Assembly (NCBI GenBank): GCA_947311845.1
Contig: CAMZMU010000059.1
Location: 42,788,982 to 42,852,981 of the forward strand
Length of the DNA stretch: 64,000 nt
Direction of reading: 5' to 3'
Source: Poa pratensis
Taxonomy: Eukaryota; Streptophyta; Magnoliopsida; Poales; Poaceae
In this document: one piece after another, positions 34,286-45,183 of the stretch
How the letters are laid out: the number at the start of each line of letters is the position of its first letter
Position numbering within the stretch: the first letter of the stretch is position 1
Notes under the pieces: model-generated
Seen by the model: the letters and a program-made list of their open reading frames with translations, nothing else
What the model was told of the DNA's origin: nothing
Database searches by the model: none
Translations under genes and position numbers: made by a program

Positions 34286-35386
34286 CTACCGCTTCTGTAG
34301 ATGAATTAGTACCGTACTACTTTTTCTTTATTTTGCTAGTCACAATTCGTAATTTAGTTCAATGAAATTAAATTCACTTGCTAACCTGCACCCTTAACAA
34401 ATTTGATTTTGCATGGCATAACTTGTTGGTTCATTGTTTCCTTGTTGGTGTTTAGAGCATGACCTAATTTCGTTCAGCGCATTATCATATATTACTTAGG
34501 TCAGAGGAGCGAAGCGAAGCTGATGGGTTGTTGAATCCACCTAAGTTTGACAGTCTTGACGATCTTTTCAAATATTTTTGGAATAGTGAGAGAGCAGCTC
34601 AAGCTGCTCGAGATAAGGCCCGATCTTTGTCCCGGCAGGCTTCACTAGAAAAATATGAAGCTCAACAGGTGCTGGTATTAGATCAAGCTCGAGCAGATCC
34701 AGCAGAAGAATCATCACCAGTTGCAGCAGAAGAGCGATATGAGATTCCAAAGAAACAATTGCTGATAATGGGAAGAAATGGATGAGCGAAGAGGTGAGGG
34801 TGGCATTTCAAAAATACATCCAAAAAGAAGATGACCTTAAGGTTTGTGTGTAATTAACATCTTTGAACTGTACTATAAGATTTTCTAATTTTAAGTGTAG
34901 ATGTTATAGAACCATGACTACGAATTTGATGAGCTCCAAAACCAGTGTTTTCATGTGGAAAATTATTGCAAGATTTTCCACCACTTCAACTGTACTGTAA
35001 AGTTGAAGGAACCTGGTTCAAGCAAGTGGACCTCTACACTTTACTTCGCCGAAGTAAAGGAAATATTGAGCCAGAAAATCTACTTCTGCTGCCCTCTCGA
35101 GCCGTATGAAAATCTTTTTCTTAATGAAGATATGGAGGAGGAACATGCTACTGTAACGCAGCTAACACCCTGCCCTTATTTTTTTCTTATAGGTGATTGC
35201 TATGCGTGCAAGAACCAACGGATGGATGATTTGAGGCATCCTGTGATAGGTGCATTTGACAGGGGCAGTCCAGATACAGTGTTCCCCTTCATGTACTGTG
35301 ATTCCTCCTCCGATGACGACGATGGACCCGTCTATGACGAGGCCTGGAGGGTAAGAATGAGAGCTGCTGGGGTTAGGGTTGGATGA

Positions 35387-35484
35387 TGCATTTTATGACC
35401 TTTAATTTAGTGGTAATGTAACAGTAGCATGCTGAGGTTCTGGGACGCGACGCATATAAAAACCTTTACCGCGAGTTAAGCTAG
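35387..35484 (+). other. 3' flank of the DUF3615-like gene
   Basis: Short AT-rich stretch after the stop codon and before the probable Helitron. No clear AATAAA polyadenylation signal was seen. Confidence 0.35.
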
Positions 35485-37888
35485 TCTCTCCTATCTAAAA
35501 GAAGAATTTGGTTCCTCTCGTACGTCAAAACCATTCGTCCCTTCGTCCACCAAATCCCTTCGTCCACCTATTTTTTCCCGTATGTCTTATTCCTGGTTTG
35601 GTCCACGCCTAGCAATCGTTACTTCGGGAAATCAATCAATCAACAATTAATGCTCACAATCACCGTTACTTCTCTCTTCCCCGCCTGGTAAAACATACTC
35701 GCGGAAATCAATCCAGCTTGGTTTATTCTATTCTAAACAATCAGAGGATTTTTACATAGCTCAATTCTCGGCAGCACGCAGACGGACAAATGGAGAGATC
35801 GATCTTGGCGTTTAAGTCGACTTGGTCGCCGCTGCCGGGAAGGGTGGCAACGGGGACAACGACGAAGATCTCGCCGTACCCTGCTGCGGCGACTCCACCT
35901 CGTCACTGCTTGCCCATGCCTTCGTCGTTGAGCCACGCCCCGTTGTAATCTGTGGCACAACGACCTCCCCACCGCCGCCGGCCAACGAGACCTCGCCGTG
36001 AGCATACATCTCCCGCTCTCTCTATCCAGCCTCTTCTTCTCACATCTCGCTCTTTTCGACCGGATGTGCCGTTCGTGCCGTCTGTGTTGTGCTCCGGCCG
36101 ATCGGCAGTGCGTGGCGTGGGTGGGTGGGCGACGTGCGCCGGCCTGTTGTTAGTTGTGCCTATGTGTTCGTGTGTGTGGCGCTAAATGGGCAGAGGAAGT
36201 GGGCGGTTGCAGGCTGAGCATAGCACGATTAGCAGCTCGCTTGATTTGTTTTAGGCCGGATTAGGCAGCAGCATACTGATATTTGTTTTGTCCGCACTAG
36301 GTTCAAGAAAATAGAGGCAACATGCTTCACAGCCGGAGCACATATTTGTTTTCCTTTCTGGATTCCTGTGATTAATATCAGATTTTTGGTCTAGATTGTA
36401 GGTATCGTGAACGACATGACCATCCAAGAGGTCCATGGTGTCGTATTTAAGCTTTTGAGTTTGTTCATTGTCTCGCTAAAATGACTATATATTACTTCTG
36501 GTAAGATTTTAGAGATGCTTAGCCTGTTCAACATGATTCTGGAAGCTAATAATTGACGTAGATTATTGCACACCTTCGGTCCAAGTTGTGTTGTCGGCTT
36601 ATCGCTGCCGTCAGACTAGGTACCCTACAAGATTCTGACTTAGATGTAGACTCATGTGTCCTTCGGATTCATGTTTGATTATTTTTTAAGTCATCTTGGT
36701 ATTCTTCACAAGGTTTAATTCGTCTATTCACTTAACCCATGTATGTGGCATCATATATAAGGCTACATAATTATCTTTTTTCTTCCAAATCAACTGCAAC
36801 CGATCATTGACATTACTGCAATCTGCAGGGAGCAAATATATTTTACTGCACAGAAGATTTCATTCAGAAGAGAGTCCATTAATCATGCCATGAACAAGGC
36901 CTTTCCTAGAGTCAACTATAAATTATGAGCATGATCCTCCATTGGTGAAGAAGCTGAAACAAATTGAAGATCAAGGTCGTCAGCCGGATGCAAGTAACTG
37001 AACCCCACTTGGCTTTGCTTATTACACAATTTTTTTTCCTTTCAATTGCTTGCTCATGCACAGAGTTGATTCTAGATTATTAGTTCCTGCATCTTTTATA
37101 GGCAATCTGTTGCAATTCATGAATTTTTACCCGTCCTATCCTGCAACTCACCATGGCAACGCACAAGGAGGAGTCACAAAGGCCGCGGTGGAGCTGAAAA
37201 AGGTCGTCGTCAATCTCGAACCATCCTATGGTCCAGGTTACCACTCCTCTGGACCAAAACATTCTTCAACCCTGCTGATTCTCTTGTTGATTCGATTCTG
37301 ATTCACATGCATTTTTGCTGGGAAGGCCTTCATCCTTCTTCCAATTAACTATTTCGTCATCTTTTGTTTTTATAGTTGTTAGAGGAAGGTAAGTGGTTGG
37401 TCTCATGTTACGATTACAAAGTACTTGTTGTGCATGTACTCCTTTCCTTTAGCATATCGTTGTGCAAAATGGGAGCATCGTTTCATCAGTTCAAAATTGA
37501 ATGAAAAGAGTCAACTTGACAATGCAAAATCCTGGTGAAGTCCTTTTGCCGAAGGAAATTTGTAAATTTGTATTCAGTTCCAAAAATGACTATAATGTTC
37601 TACAAATGAGAAGTGAGATTATTAACCTGTAACTACTTTGACTTACATTTAACATTAATTGTTATGGATGGTGAAACTGGGTCTTCTCTGATATTACGTT
37701 TGCAGTATGTTGAAAGTTATCTTTGCTCAGTTTGTTTGTAACTTCATTTTGTATAGTCAGGCCATATACTAATACTGATGTTGTCACCTTTACATCATCC
37801 AGTAATGCTTGGAAGCTTGAGCTAACTTTGTAAGCCCTCCACAAGGCATATTTTTTCACCCGTTGCAACGCACGGGCATATTAGCTAG
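35485..37888 (+). mobile_element. Probable non-autonomous Helitron
   Basis: The left end TCTCTCCTATCTAAAAG resembles grass Helitron 5' termini. The right end is CTAG (37885-37888), followed by host T and preceded, eight bases upstream, by the hairpin CCCGTTGC/GCACGGG (37859-37876, one bulge). The base before the left end is G rather than the usual A, which weakens the 5' assignment. There is no Rep-helicase. The interior holds GC-rich exon-like stretches (35790-36110, 36838-36970, 37150-37230) flanked by CAG-type acceptors that may be captured gene pieces; none was identified. Confidence 0.55.
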
Positions 37889-38142
37889 TTTACTTATATA
37901 TGTTGAGTTTGTGCCTCCAAACTGCTGAGCATTGACTGTCGACCATATTGATAGTTTCACTCTGATATTTTGTTACTTTGAATCTACCTAAATACCGAGA
38001 AGCACACACCAAATTCGCACCCAATTCATTCAAATATGGCCAAAAGATGAATGTCCTGAAAGAAACTTTAGCCACGGTGGGCAACACGCTTGCTATCCTG
38101 ATCCTCGTTCGTCCAGCCACCAAAACTCCTGAAAGAAACTTA
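37889..38142. other. No gene recognised
   Basis: AT-rich flank between the Helitron end and the Stowaway MITE, probably distal upstream region of the RraA-like gene. No motif could be assigned. Confidence 0.35.
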
Positions 38143-38264
38143 CTCCCTCCGATCCATATTAGTGGGCATAGTTTTGTCTAAATTCATATGTATTTAGTTA
38201 AGTATTTAGACTGATACATGTGTATTTAGACAAAGTTGTGCCCACTAATATAGATCGGAGGTAG
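38143..38264. mobile_element. Stowaway MITE
   Basis: 122 bp with long TIRs: CTCCCTCCGATCCATATTAG (left) and inward CTACCTCCGATCTATATTAG (right), flanked by TA (38141-38142 and 38265-38266). The inner arms GGGCATAGTTTTGTCTAAAT and its inverse extend the fold. It sits directly upstream of the transcribed region of the RraA-like gene. Confidence 0.85.
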
Positions 38265-38289
38265 TATTTATTTCTCCCCTTTCTTTTCT

Positions 38290-40118
38290 TTTGTCCTAAA
38301 GCGTCTTCTTCCTCCTTGTATCGCTTCCACCCCTTCACTCAGGCAGCCTGCTTGCTTGTTCTGTCCGCATCGGATTCTCCGTTCTCTTCTTGCAGGACCT
38401 TTCCCGGAGCCGCCGACCTCGACGCCTTCTTCCACCTAACCGACCGACCGGGTAGGCCACTCTCTCCTCCTTGCCCTAATTAACACTAGAACATCCATTC
38501 CGGGTTGGGGATTTTCTGTATGATTGGGTGTTGATCCCCCTCAATCCACTGATATTCAGTTCTCTTTCGACCAGTCCCCACTTATTTGGCTGTCTTGGGT
38601 ACTAGTCTAAGTATTTTCAAAGTAGCCATACGACAGAAATCGGAGTAAGATGAGCGCGTTCGGCTGTAAAATGATTTTCAGAACGTTCTCAAAATAGAAA
38701 TTCCGTTTAATTTATGATTTTGAGCATCTAGTCTAAGTATTTTCCAAGAAGTGGTCACGCTATTCCATCCGTTGCAGACCATGGGTTGTAACTTGTAAAA
38801 CCGAGCTATTTTTCGTTCATCCCTGCTTTTGTTGATTTGATTATTGCCTATGGTCGGGGGGAGATCTGAACTGCTAAGGCCGGCCGCATCGTTGCCCTCC
38901 CATGCACCGTCAACCGTTCCATGCCAGACCGAATTCAAGTTTTTTCTGTTCTTTTCATGGGAAATGGTTGCAAGGATTGCTTCTGGGAGTTCAAATCAGG
39001 GAGTCAGGAACGTTGGAGAGCGCAGTAGCCCTGATAGATCAGCAAAAGGGAAGTTCGAATTGAAACAGTACGGTTGATAAATGTATGCATCCCTGCAATG
39101 TGAGAATATTTATGCCTTCTTACCTACACCTTGAATGTTTAAACTGATGGTGTAGTATAAATCCTACGGCTTTAGTTCTTAGATGAAACTATTCATGCCA
39201 ATTATATTTCTTAGGTGAATTATCCAGAAATCCGGGTCTAGAGCTTTCGCCTCTAAGTAACCTTTTGCTTGAACTTATCGAATTACATTATCCTCTGTCT
39301 AAACAAATTCAAATTTTCTGCTCTTTTCATCGGAAATGGTTGCAAAGATTTCTTCTGGGAGTGCAAATCAGGGAGTCAGGAATGTTGGCGAGCGCACTAA
39401 CTCGGATAGATCAGCAAAAAGGCTAGTTTGAATTGAAACAGTATGGTTGATAAATGTATGCATCCCTGCAATCTGAGGACATTCATACCTTCTAACCTAC
39501 ACACTAATATTTAGCCGGATGGTGTGTAGATGAAGATTGAGTAACGAAAGCCAAATGTGCACATGCTTGTGTTCTCACAGTACTCCTTTTCATATTCATG
39601 CCAATTATATTTCTCAGGTGAATAAACCAGAAAATTTATCCGGACACCCGGGTCTAGAGCTTTGGCCTCTTAGCAAATATTTTTCTTAAACTTATGGAAT
39701 TACCTTTTGATATGTAGAGGTGTGAACATCTGTCAGTTTAGGCAGCCTTGGGTTTTTTTATGTTTCCTGGAAGATTTACCTTATATGTGCCTGGGTCAAG
39801 TATTTTGTTCATCTTTGTAATAATAAGAAAATGGCCCTTTAGTCGTTCTCCGTTAGTACTTCCAATAAAAAACTTCCCCATGTTTGCTAAATGGAACCTT
39901 AGCATTTCCTCTGTCTGAGATCTATGTAACCGTAAGTTGTACAACTGAGGATGCCTTCCTTATTGCAGTTCTCTTTGGAAAATCTATTGTTACGCTGAAT
40001 AGCTCAATGAATCACCAGCCTTGCTTACTCCTGTTGACAAAGGTTCTTCTTGCTCAGCTGTCAGCACTAATGTTTTTCCTTCTTTTAATGGCATAATGCT
40101 GCCCTAAAGCTACGTGAA
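38290..40118 (+). other. 5'UTR exon and long intron of the RraA-like gene
   Basis: A pyrimidine-rich leader (CCTTTCTTTTCTTTTG, about 38278-38293) and a GC-rich exon end at a possible donor near 38451 (ACCGG/GTAGGCC). About 1.65 kb of AT-rich intron follows, to a weak acceptor (CCTAAAG) near 40109, ten bases before the ATG. The intron contains the 370-bp tandem duplication. Splice sites are predictions. Confidence 0.45.
38930..39713 (+). repeat. Tandem duplication, about 370 bp, two diverged copies
   Basis: Copies start at about 38930 and 39304 (shared words include GAAATGGTTGCAA, AAATCAGGGAGTCAGGAA, GATAGATCAGCAAAA, GGTTGATAAATGTATGCATC, TCATGCCAATTATATTTCT and GGGTCTAGAGCTTT). They differ by many substitutions and small indels, so the duplication is not recent. 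Confidence 0.85.
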
Positions 40119-40595
40119 ATGGCGGCCTTGCCACTGGCCACCGCGGAAGTCTGCGACGCGAACACGGACCTGATCACCAGCGGCGAGCTCCGCGCACTCC
40201 AGCCCATCTTCAAGATTTACGGGAGGCGGCAGGTCTTCGCGGGCCCTGTCGTGACGCTCAAGGTGTTCGAGGACAATGTGCTGGTGCGCGAGTTCCTGGA
40301 GGACAAAGGGCAGGGCCAGGTGCTGGTGGTGGACGGCGGCGGCAGCCTGCGCTGCGCCATCCTGGGCGGGAACCTTGGGCAGCTGGCGCAGAACAACGGG
40401 TGGGCGGGCATCGTGGTGAACGGGTGCGACATCGGCGTTCGTGCGCTTGGCTCACACCCGATGAAGTCCAACAAGAAGGGGATGGGCGAGAAGCACGCGC
40501 CGGTGGTCATAGCGGGCACCAGGATCTGCGACGGCGAGTGGCTCTACGCTGACACCGATGGGATCCTCGTCTCCAGGACCGAGCTCATCGTGTAG
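40119..40595 (+). CDS. RraA-like / putative 4-hydroxy-4-methyl-2-oxoglutarate aldolase, active-site deletion
   Basis: 158 codons from the ATG at 40119, with a GC-rich single coding exon. MAALPLATAEVCDANTDLIT, IYGRRQVFAGPVVTLKVFED, VLVVDGGGSLRCAILGGN, NNGWAGIVVNGCDIGVRAL, and NKKGMGEKHAPVVIAGTRIC, then GEWLYADTDGILVS are the RraA/HMG-aldolase fold. Bacterial relatives cleave HMG or decarboxylate oxaloacetate with a divalent metal, or inhibit RNase E. The family motif is G-x20-R-D; plant members normally have about ten residues, including this Arg-Asp, between two NGC tripeptides. Here a single NGC (40419-40427) runs straight into DIG, so the metal- and substrate-binding residues appear absent while the frame stays open. 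Trimer formation might persist, but catalysis should not. Cytosolic by lack of a targeting peptide. Confidence 0.85.
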   Translation: MAALPLATAEVCDANTDLITSGELRALQPIFKIYGRRQVFAGPVVTLKVFEDNVLVREFLEDKGQGQVLVVDGGGSLRCAILGGNLGQLAQNNGWAGIVVNGCDIGVRALGSHPMKSNKKGMGEKHAPVVIAGTRICDGEWLYADTDGILVSRTELIV

Positions 40596-41222
40596 TAGAG
40601 ACCTCTGGGCTTGCTTGGCCTCCCCTCTGTGGATGTATTTGCTAATGTTGGATGAATGAATTGGGCTGTGCATAAAAGGAGAGGAGGAGGAGGAGGAGGA
40701 GGAGGAGGAGGAGGAGGAGGAGGAGGAGGGCTGCTGTTGCTGCTTGCTTCTGCCCTCCCTAACTGAAAATGTTGCTATATCTGAACACTGTCATAAGGTA
40801 GCTTGTATTCCTGGATCAGATGACGAATTGGAATAATAAAGATTGGATGCCTGGCTGCATTGTGTTCAGTAACACCAAGCCAGACCTGTCAATGAGGGAA
40901 TATTGTTCTTTTCTTCCAGATGCAAAACCAAGAGTCCAAGAGCATTCATCATCGAAGCGATACACTGCGCACATAGAAAGTCAGCCTTATACCTGCACTT
41001 CCTCGACCAGGTAGAAAATGCAGTATCAAAGCTTCCATCATGATTCGGAAAAGCAAAAGCAACTTGCGTCATGCATGAAGTTTGACTTTGGTTTGATCAA
41101 GTCATCCTGCTGCCTGTACTGTAACCTTTGGACAACTGAACAAAAACAGCAGTCCACTGCCATCACCTGTCTGTCTGCACTACAACGAGAAGATGAATAA
41201 TTGTTTCCTCATCCTCCTTTCC
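40596..41222 (+). other. 3'UTR of the RraA-like gene and intergenic spacer
   Basis: The stop codon is at 40593-40595. The 3'UTR includes an AGG microsatellite (40678-40729) and an AATAAA signal at 40835-40840. The remaining spacer to the BBE promoter shows no gene; short frames at 40820-41014 and 40866-41072 lack recognisable domains. Confidence 0.6.
40678..40729 (+). repeat. AGG trinucleotide microsatellite
   Basis: About 17 uninterrupted AGG units in the probable 3'UTR of the RraA-like gene; on the transcript this is a purine-only run. Confidence 0.95.
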
Positions 41223-41229
41223 TATATAA
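41223..41229 (+). promoter_or_regulatory. TATA box of the BBE-like gene
   Basis: TATATAA, 73 bases upstream of the ATG at 41296, in CCTATATAATCTC context. Spacing is compatible with a short 5'UTR of about 40 bases. Confidence 0.65.
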
Positions 41230-41295
41230 TCTCATATCTCCTGTCCTTCCAACGATGTCCACCAAGCCACCGAGGACACCTCAAGCTAAGCGACA

Positions 41296-42904
41296 ATGGC
41301 GAATTCTAGGGCGTTCGCGCTGGTGTTCTCTTCTGCGCCTTGGCGTCCTCTTGCGAGGTCGCCCTCTCCAACTTCCCGCCGCCGGCAGCCAAGGAGGATT
41401 TCCTCGGATGCCTCGTGAAGGAGATACCGCCCCGCCTCCTCTACGCCAAGAGCTCGCCGGCCTACCCCTCCGTCCTGAGGCAAACCATCCGGAACTCGAG
41501 GTGGTGGTCGTCGCCGGACAACGTGAAGCCGCTCTACATCATCACCCCCACGAACGCCTCCCACGTCCAGTCCGCCGTGGTGTGCGGCCGCCGTCACAGC
41601 GTCCGCATCCGCGTGCGCAGCGGCGGGCACGACTACGAGGGCCTCTCGTACCGCTCCATGCAGCCCGAGACGTTCGCCGTCGTCGACCCCAACAAGATGC
41701 GGGCGGTGTGGGTGGACGGAAAAGCCCGCACGGCGTGGGTGGAATCCGGCGCGCAGCTCGGCGAGCTCTACTACGCGATCTCCAAGGCGAGCCACACGCT
41801 GGCGTTCCCGGCCGGTGTGTGCCCGACCGTCGGCGTCGGCGGCCACTTCGCGGGCGGCGGCTTCGGCATGCTGCTGCGCAAGTACGGCATCGCCGCAGAG
41901 AACGTCATCGACGTGAAGCTCGTCGACGCCAACGGCAAGCTGCACGACAAGAACTCCATGGGCGCGGACCATTTCTGGGCCGTCAGCGGTGGCGGCGGCG
42001 AGAGCTTTGGCATCGTGGTCGCGTGGCTGGTGAGGCTCGTGCCGGTGCCTCCCACCGTGACCGTGTTCAAGATCAACAAGACAGTGAGCGAGGGCGCCGT
42101 GGACATCGTCAAGAAGTGGCAACTGGTCGTGCCGGACCTTCCCGGTGACCTCATGATCCGCATCATCGCGCAGGGGGCGAAGGCCAGGTTCGAGGCCCTG
42201 TACCTCGGCACCTGCAAAACCCTGACGCCGCTGATGCGCAGCAAGTTCCCGGAGCTTGGCATGAACGCCTCGCACTGCAACGAGATGTCATGGATCCAGT
42301 CCATCCCCTTCATCCACCTCGGCCACAGGGACACACTGGAGGACGACCTCGGCCACAGCAAGGACACCCTGGAGGACGACCTCCTCAACCGGAACAACAC
42401 CTTCAAGCCCTTCGCGGAGTACAAATCGGACTACGTCTACCAGCCCCTTCCAAGAACGTGTGGGAGCACATCTTCGGCTGGCTGGTGAAGCCCGGCGCCG
42501 GGATAATGATATTTGACCCCTACGGCGCCGCCATCAGCGCCACCCCGGAATCGGCGACGCCGTTCCCTCACCGCAAGGGCGTCCTCTTCAACATCCAGTA
42601 CGTCAGCTACTGGTTCGCACCGGGAGCCGGCCCCGCGTCCTTGTCGTGGAGCAAGGAAATCTACAACTACATGGAGCCGTACGTGAGCAAGAACCCCAGG
42701 CAGGCCTACGCCAACTACAGGGATATCGACCTCGGGAGGAACCAGGTGGTGAACGACGTCTCCAGCTACAGCAGCGGTAAGGTGTGGGGACATAAATACT
42801 TCATGGGTAACTTCCACAGGCTCGCCATTACCAAGGGCAAGGTGGATCCGACGGACTACTTCAGGAACGAGCAGAGCATCCCGCCACTGGTCCCGAAGTA
42901 CTGA
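41296..42904 (+). pseudogene. Berberine bridge enzyme-like FAD oxidase, two frameshifts
   Basis: The ATG at 41296 begins a secretion signal (MANSRAFALV), but the frame changes within it, before FCALASSCEVALSNFPPP, a missing base by length. The body has the FAD-binding PCMH fold: IRVRSGGHDYEGLSY (His that binds FAD covalently), FPAGVCPTVGVGGHFAGGGF (Cys forming the second covalent bond), then KLVDANGKL and WAVSGGGGESFGIV. A second one-base loss near 42445 shifts into the frame carrying PKNVWEHIFGWLVKPGAGIM, ANYRDIDLGRN, KVWGHKYFMGNFHRLAITKG and the terminal QSIPPLVPKY. A tandem duplication repeats LGH..DTLEDDL at about 42318-42380. The family oxidises alcohols, monolignols or alkaloid precursors in the apoplast. 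Single coding exon of about 535 residues, normal for BBE-like proteins. Pseudogene unless both shifts are sequence errors. Confidence 0.85.
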
Positions 42905-43048
42905 TTGATCGAGGGTGATCGATCATGCATTTCCTGCAGTGTTCGTGGGAGCGATGAGAGTGAATAATTTCTCATCTCGACCATAAATTGATTTCATCCA
43001 AATGCAAGCTGTACCAGTCATCCGCTGTTCGGCGTGTGATATATATGG
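42905..43048 (+). other. 3' flank of the BBE-like gene
   Basis: Contains GATCGAGGGTGATCGATCATG just after the stop (overlapping GATC words) and ends at the hAT element. No gene. Confidence 0.5.
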
Positions 43049-43986
43049 CAGGGGCGGATCCAGGATTTGATCATAGGGGGGGCGAGGGAGACAATGGTCA
43101 TAGATTAAAAATACTAAATCGATATAAATATCATGTTCTCTACCAAAAAAAATGGAGTCGGACATAATATCACATCTATTTTTACAACAACAATACACAT
43201 CAATAAATTTTTTTTGGATATTTTTTACTTATAAACATAGGTGGCACATTTTTTTAACAAAAAACGGTTTAACTTCAGCTTTACAAATTGCAATCGCTTA
43301 AAGGATTGTAAAAGTTAAATAGCTTGAAGCAAGTGGCTCACGAATAACAACATGCTAAATTAGTGCCTTTTCTCTTCCTGTTTTATCTTGAGAAGTATAG
43401 CTAAACTGAAAAAAAAAATTGGATCTCTAACTCCTATCTAAGTAGATTGCTAACTAACGTGTTAGACAACAGACATTACCACATTAAAGCAGGAAAGGAG
43501 TACGGGCATACCTTGAAAAATAATCTGGTGGTGAGCTTACTGGACACGACGTGCGCAAGACAGCAACGCAAACGCATCGATGAGTGCTGGGTTTAGATGC
43601 CGATCAGGAGAAGAGCAATCGTCAGTGGCAGTCGTTTTCAGATGGTGAGTAACGCCAACAGGCTTGGACGATGGTGGCATAGCACGGGCGAGTAGGCGGC
43701 GGCGGCGGCAGCGATCGGTCATCTCGTATTGGTAGGGGAAACAAATCGTTGAGGGTTTGACCGATCACATAGTTAGCTGTCGTTGAGTTCAGAACGTGTG
43801 ACGATTAGGATAAGCCATCTAATCCATGTGCTAGTTGGGCTTTGGGCCATGTGGAAGCAAAGACTTTAGTGTAAGCAATCCAAATTAGCGATGTAATTAG
43901 TACTGGCCCCTGGCGTATGTTCTTGGGGGTGGCCGGACGTTGACGGGGGCCAGGCCCCCGCTCGCCCCCCCCTGGATCCGCCACTG
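43049..43986. mobile_element. hAT-type non-autonomous transposon
   Basis: 938 bp. Left end CAGGGGCGGATCCAGGATTT; right end read inward CAGTGGCGGATCCAGG. Flanked by the perfect 8-bp duplication ATATATGG (43041-43048 and 43987-43994). No transposase frame: the interior has only short ORFs. GGGGGGCGAG near the left end is mirrored by CTCGCCCCCCCC near the right end, extending the TIRs to about 40 bp. Confidence 0.9.
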
Positions 43987-43994
43987 ATATATGG

Positions 43995-45175
43995 TGCTTC
44001 ACCGCTTATATGTTTTCTTAGCAAAAACGCATATGCTGATTACTTTGAAATCCGAATCCAGCTTATCAAACAGCCTGAACTTCTACGTTCAAATAAAAAA
44101 GGGCCCTACGCAGGACGATACGTGGTAATGGTCGTGCGCTTTTGTGGAGGGAGCTCATGTTCCCCTTTTTTAGCTGTACATATGGAAAGCTAGTCTAAAT
44201 TTTAAAAATGCACACTTTTAAACCGAACATCCAAATCAAAATCGGTTTTCATCTTAATTAGTATTTCTCGCGACGAGATCTTCGAACCTACATTCTGCTT
44301 GAACACGATAAGGTAATTAGGCAACTTTTTGCACCATAAAGCAATTCTATGGTAAAAACATGCTTTTCCAAGCAATAAGTTGCACATTAGAATAACAATA
44401 TTTATGTACGTCGATAAAAAATATTGCGCAACAAGCATGGTTTCACTCATAAAACCGACAAGTTGGAAACTGCTTGGATTAAACACAAGCTCCCCTCATC
44501 CTCTTTTTTTTCTTGTTTGTAATAGAAAAGCAAGTCTATTGTAGTTGATTTCCATGCCGTTTATAGTATAAAGTTAATTTGTGATAGAATATCAAATTTG
44601 TAGTACAAAGTTGCTTTTCTGAAATACTTTCGAAAGAAACTTTTTATCACGAAAGACACGTTTGTTCTTAAAAGTTGCTTTTATGCAACACGTGGACAAG
44701 TTTAGAAATATTTTGGTAAACAACAAGTTTATACAGTTGATAATTATTGCTTTGGTAAAACAAACCGACTAGTTATATTTTTTTGTGTGCAACTAATCGA
44801 TAAAGTTGAGAATTCTTTTGACTGAAAGCAAGTTTATATAGTTATTTCCATATTCAGTAACCTTTTGTAAAACTCATTGGTATCTTTGAGAAAAATAAAA
44901 TTTGTATCACGGAAAAGCAATTTTTACGAGCAAAAAACATGTTTAACTTGCAAACTTTCTTATTAGCTAGAAAGTTACGTTTTGCAAATATTCGTCAAAA
45001 AATGTTCAAATGGCAGCTAGTTTCAAAGATCTTAGCGTTAGCGTTAGGAACGCAGTTGGACGTTTGGTTTGAATGTAAATAACACTTGAAATTTGGAGTA
45101 ACATTGCATGGCGATGAGATGAGATCCCCTATTTTGTCCCTATATGTGTATGTGCTAGTTTCCCGGTGTGCCAGC
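43995..45175. other. Degenerate AT-rich element with AAGTTG-type words
   Basis: The edge word CGCGACGAGATCTTCGAA (44269-44286) recurs at 50439-50456 beside the second minisatellite, and the preceding 50 bases are also alignable (AAACCG...ATCC...AATC.GTTT). The following 700 bp repeat short degenerate words such as AAGTTGC, CAAGTTTAT and TTGGTAAA without a fixed period. No coding potential. Probably the decayed interior of the same repeat family. Confidence 0.5.
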
Positions 45176-45183
45176 ACTAGAGG

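Larger units (their letters stand above)
31275..35386 (+). pseudogene. DUF3615-like grass protein gene, spliced, frameshifted
   Basis: Candidate exons are 31275-31442 (MGPERIGSALAVAMGGVSNS, donor GTGAGT); 32273-32368 (acceptor CTAG, donor GTAAGC); 34500-34841 (acceptor CTTAG, donor GTTTGT); and 34910-35386 (acceptor TATAG). Exon 1 does not join exon 2 in frame, so translation may start at the ATG at 32295, giving PRSEERSEADGLLNPPKFD across the phase-2 junction. Exon 3 continues as SLDDLFKYFWNSERAAQAAR, then loses frame near 34750; the downstream frame VRVAFQKYIQKEDDLK joins exon 4 HDYEFDELQNQCFHVENYCK. Exon 4 has LYFAEVKEI and CCPLEPYE, a CYACKNQ motif and an acidic tail DSSSDDDDGPVYDE, resembling the grass-expanded DUF3615 family (function unknown). 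A pyrimidine tract ending in AG at 35190 may be a vestigial acceptor. A single missing base or an assembly error would explain the break. Confidence 0.55.

Noticed and set aside
36391..37301. Exon-like pieces within the probable Helitron as host genes
   Set aside because: Splice-like sites exist but no product could be recognised; kept only as possible captured fragments.
41201..42275. Long GC-rich frames on both strands over the BBE-like gene (for example 41286-42275 minus)
   Set aside because: Shadows of the GC-ending codon use of the real plus-strand gene.
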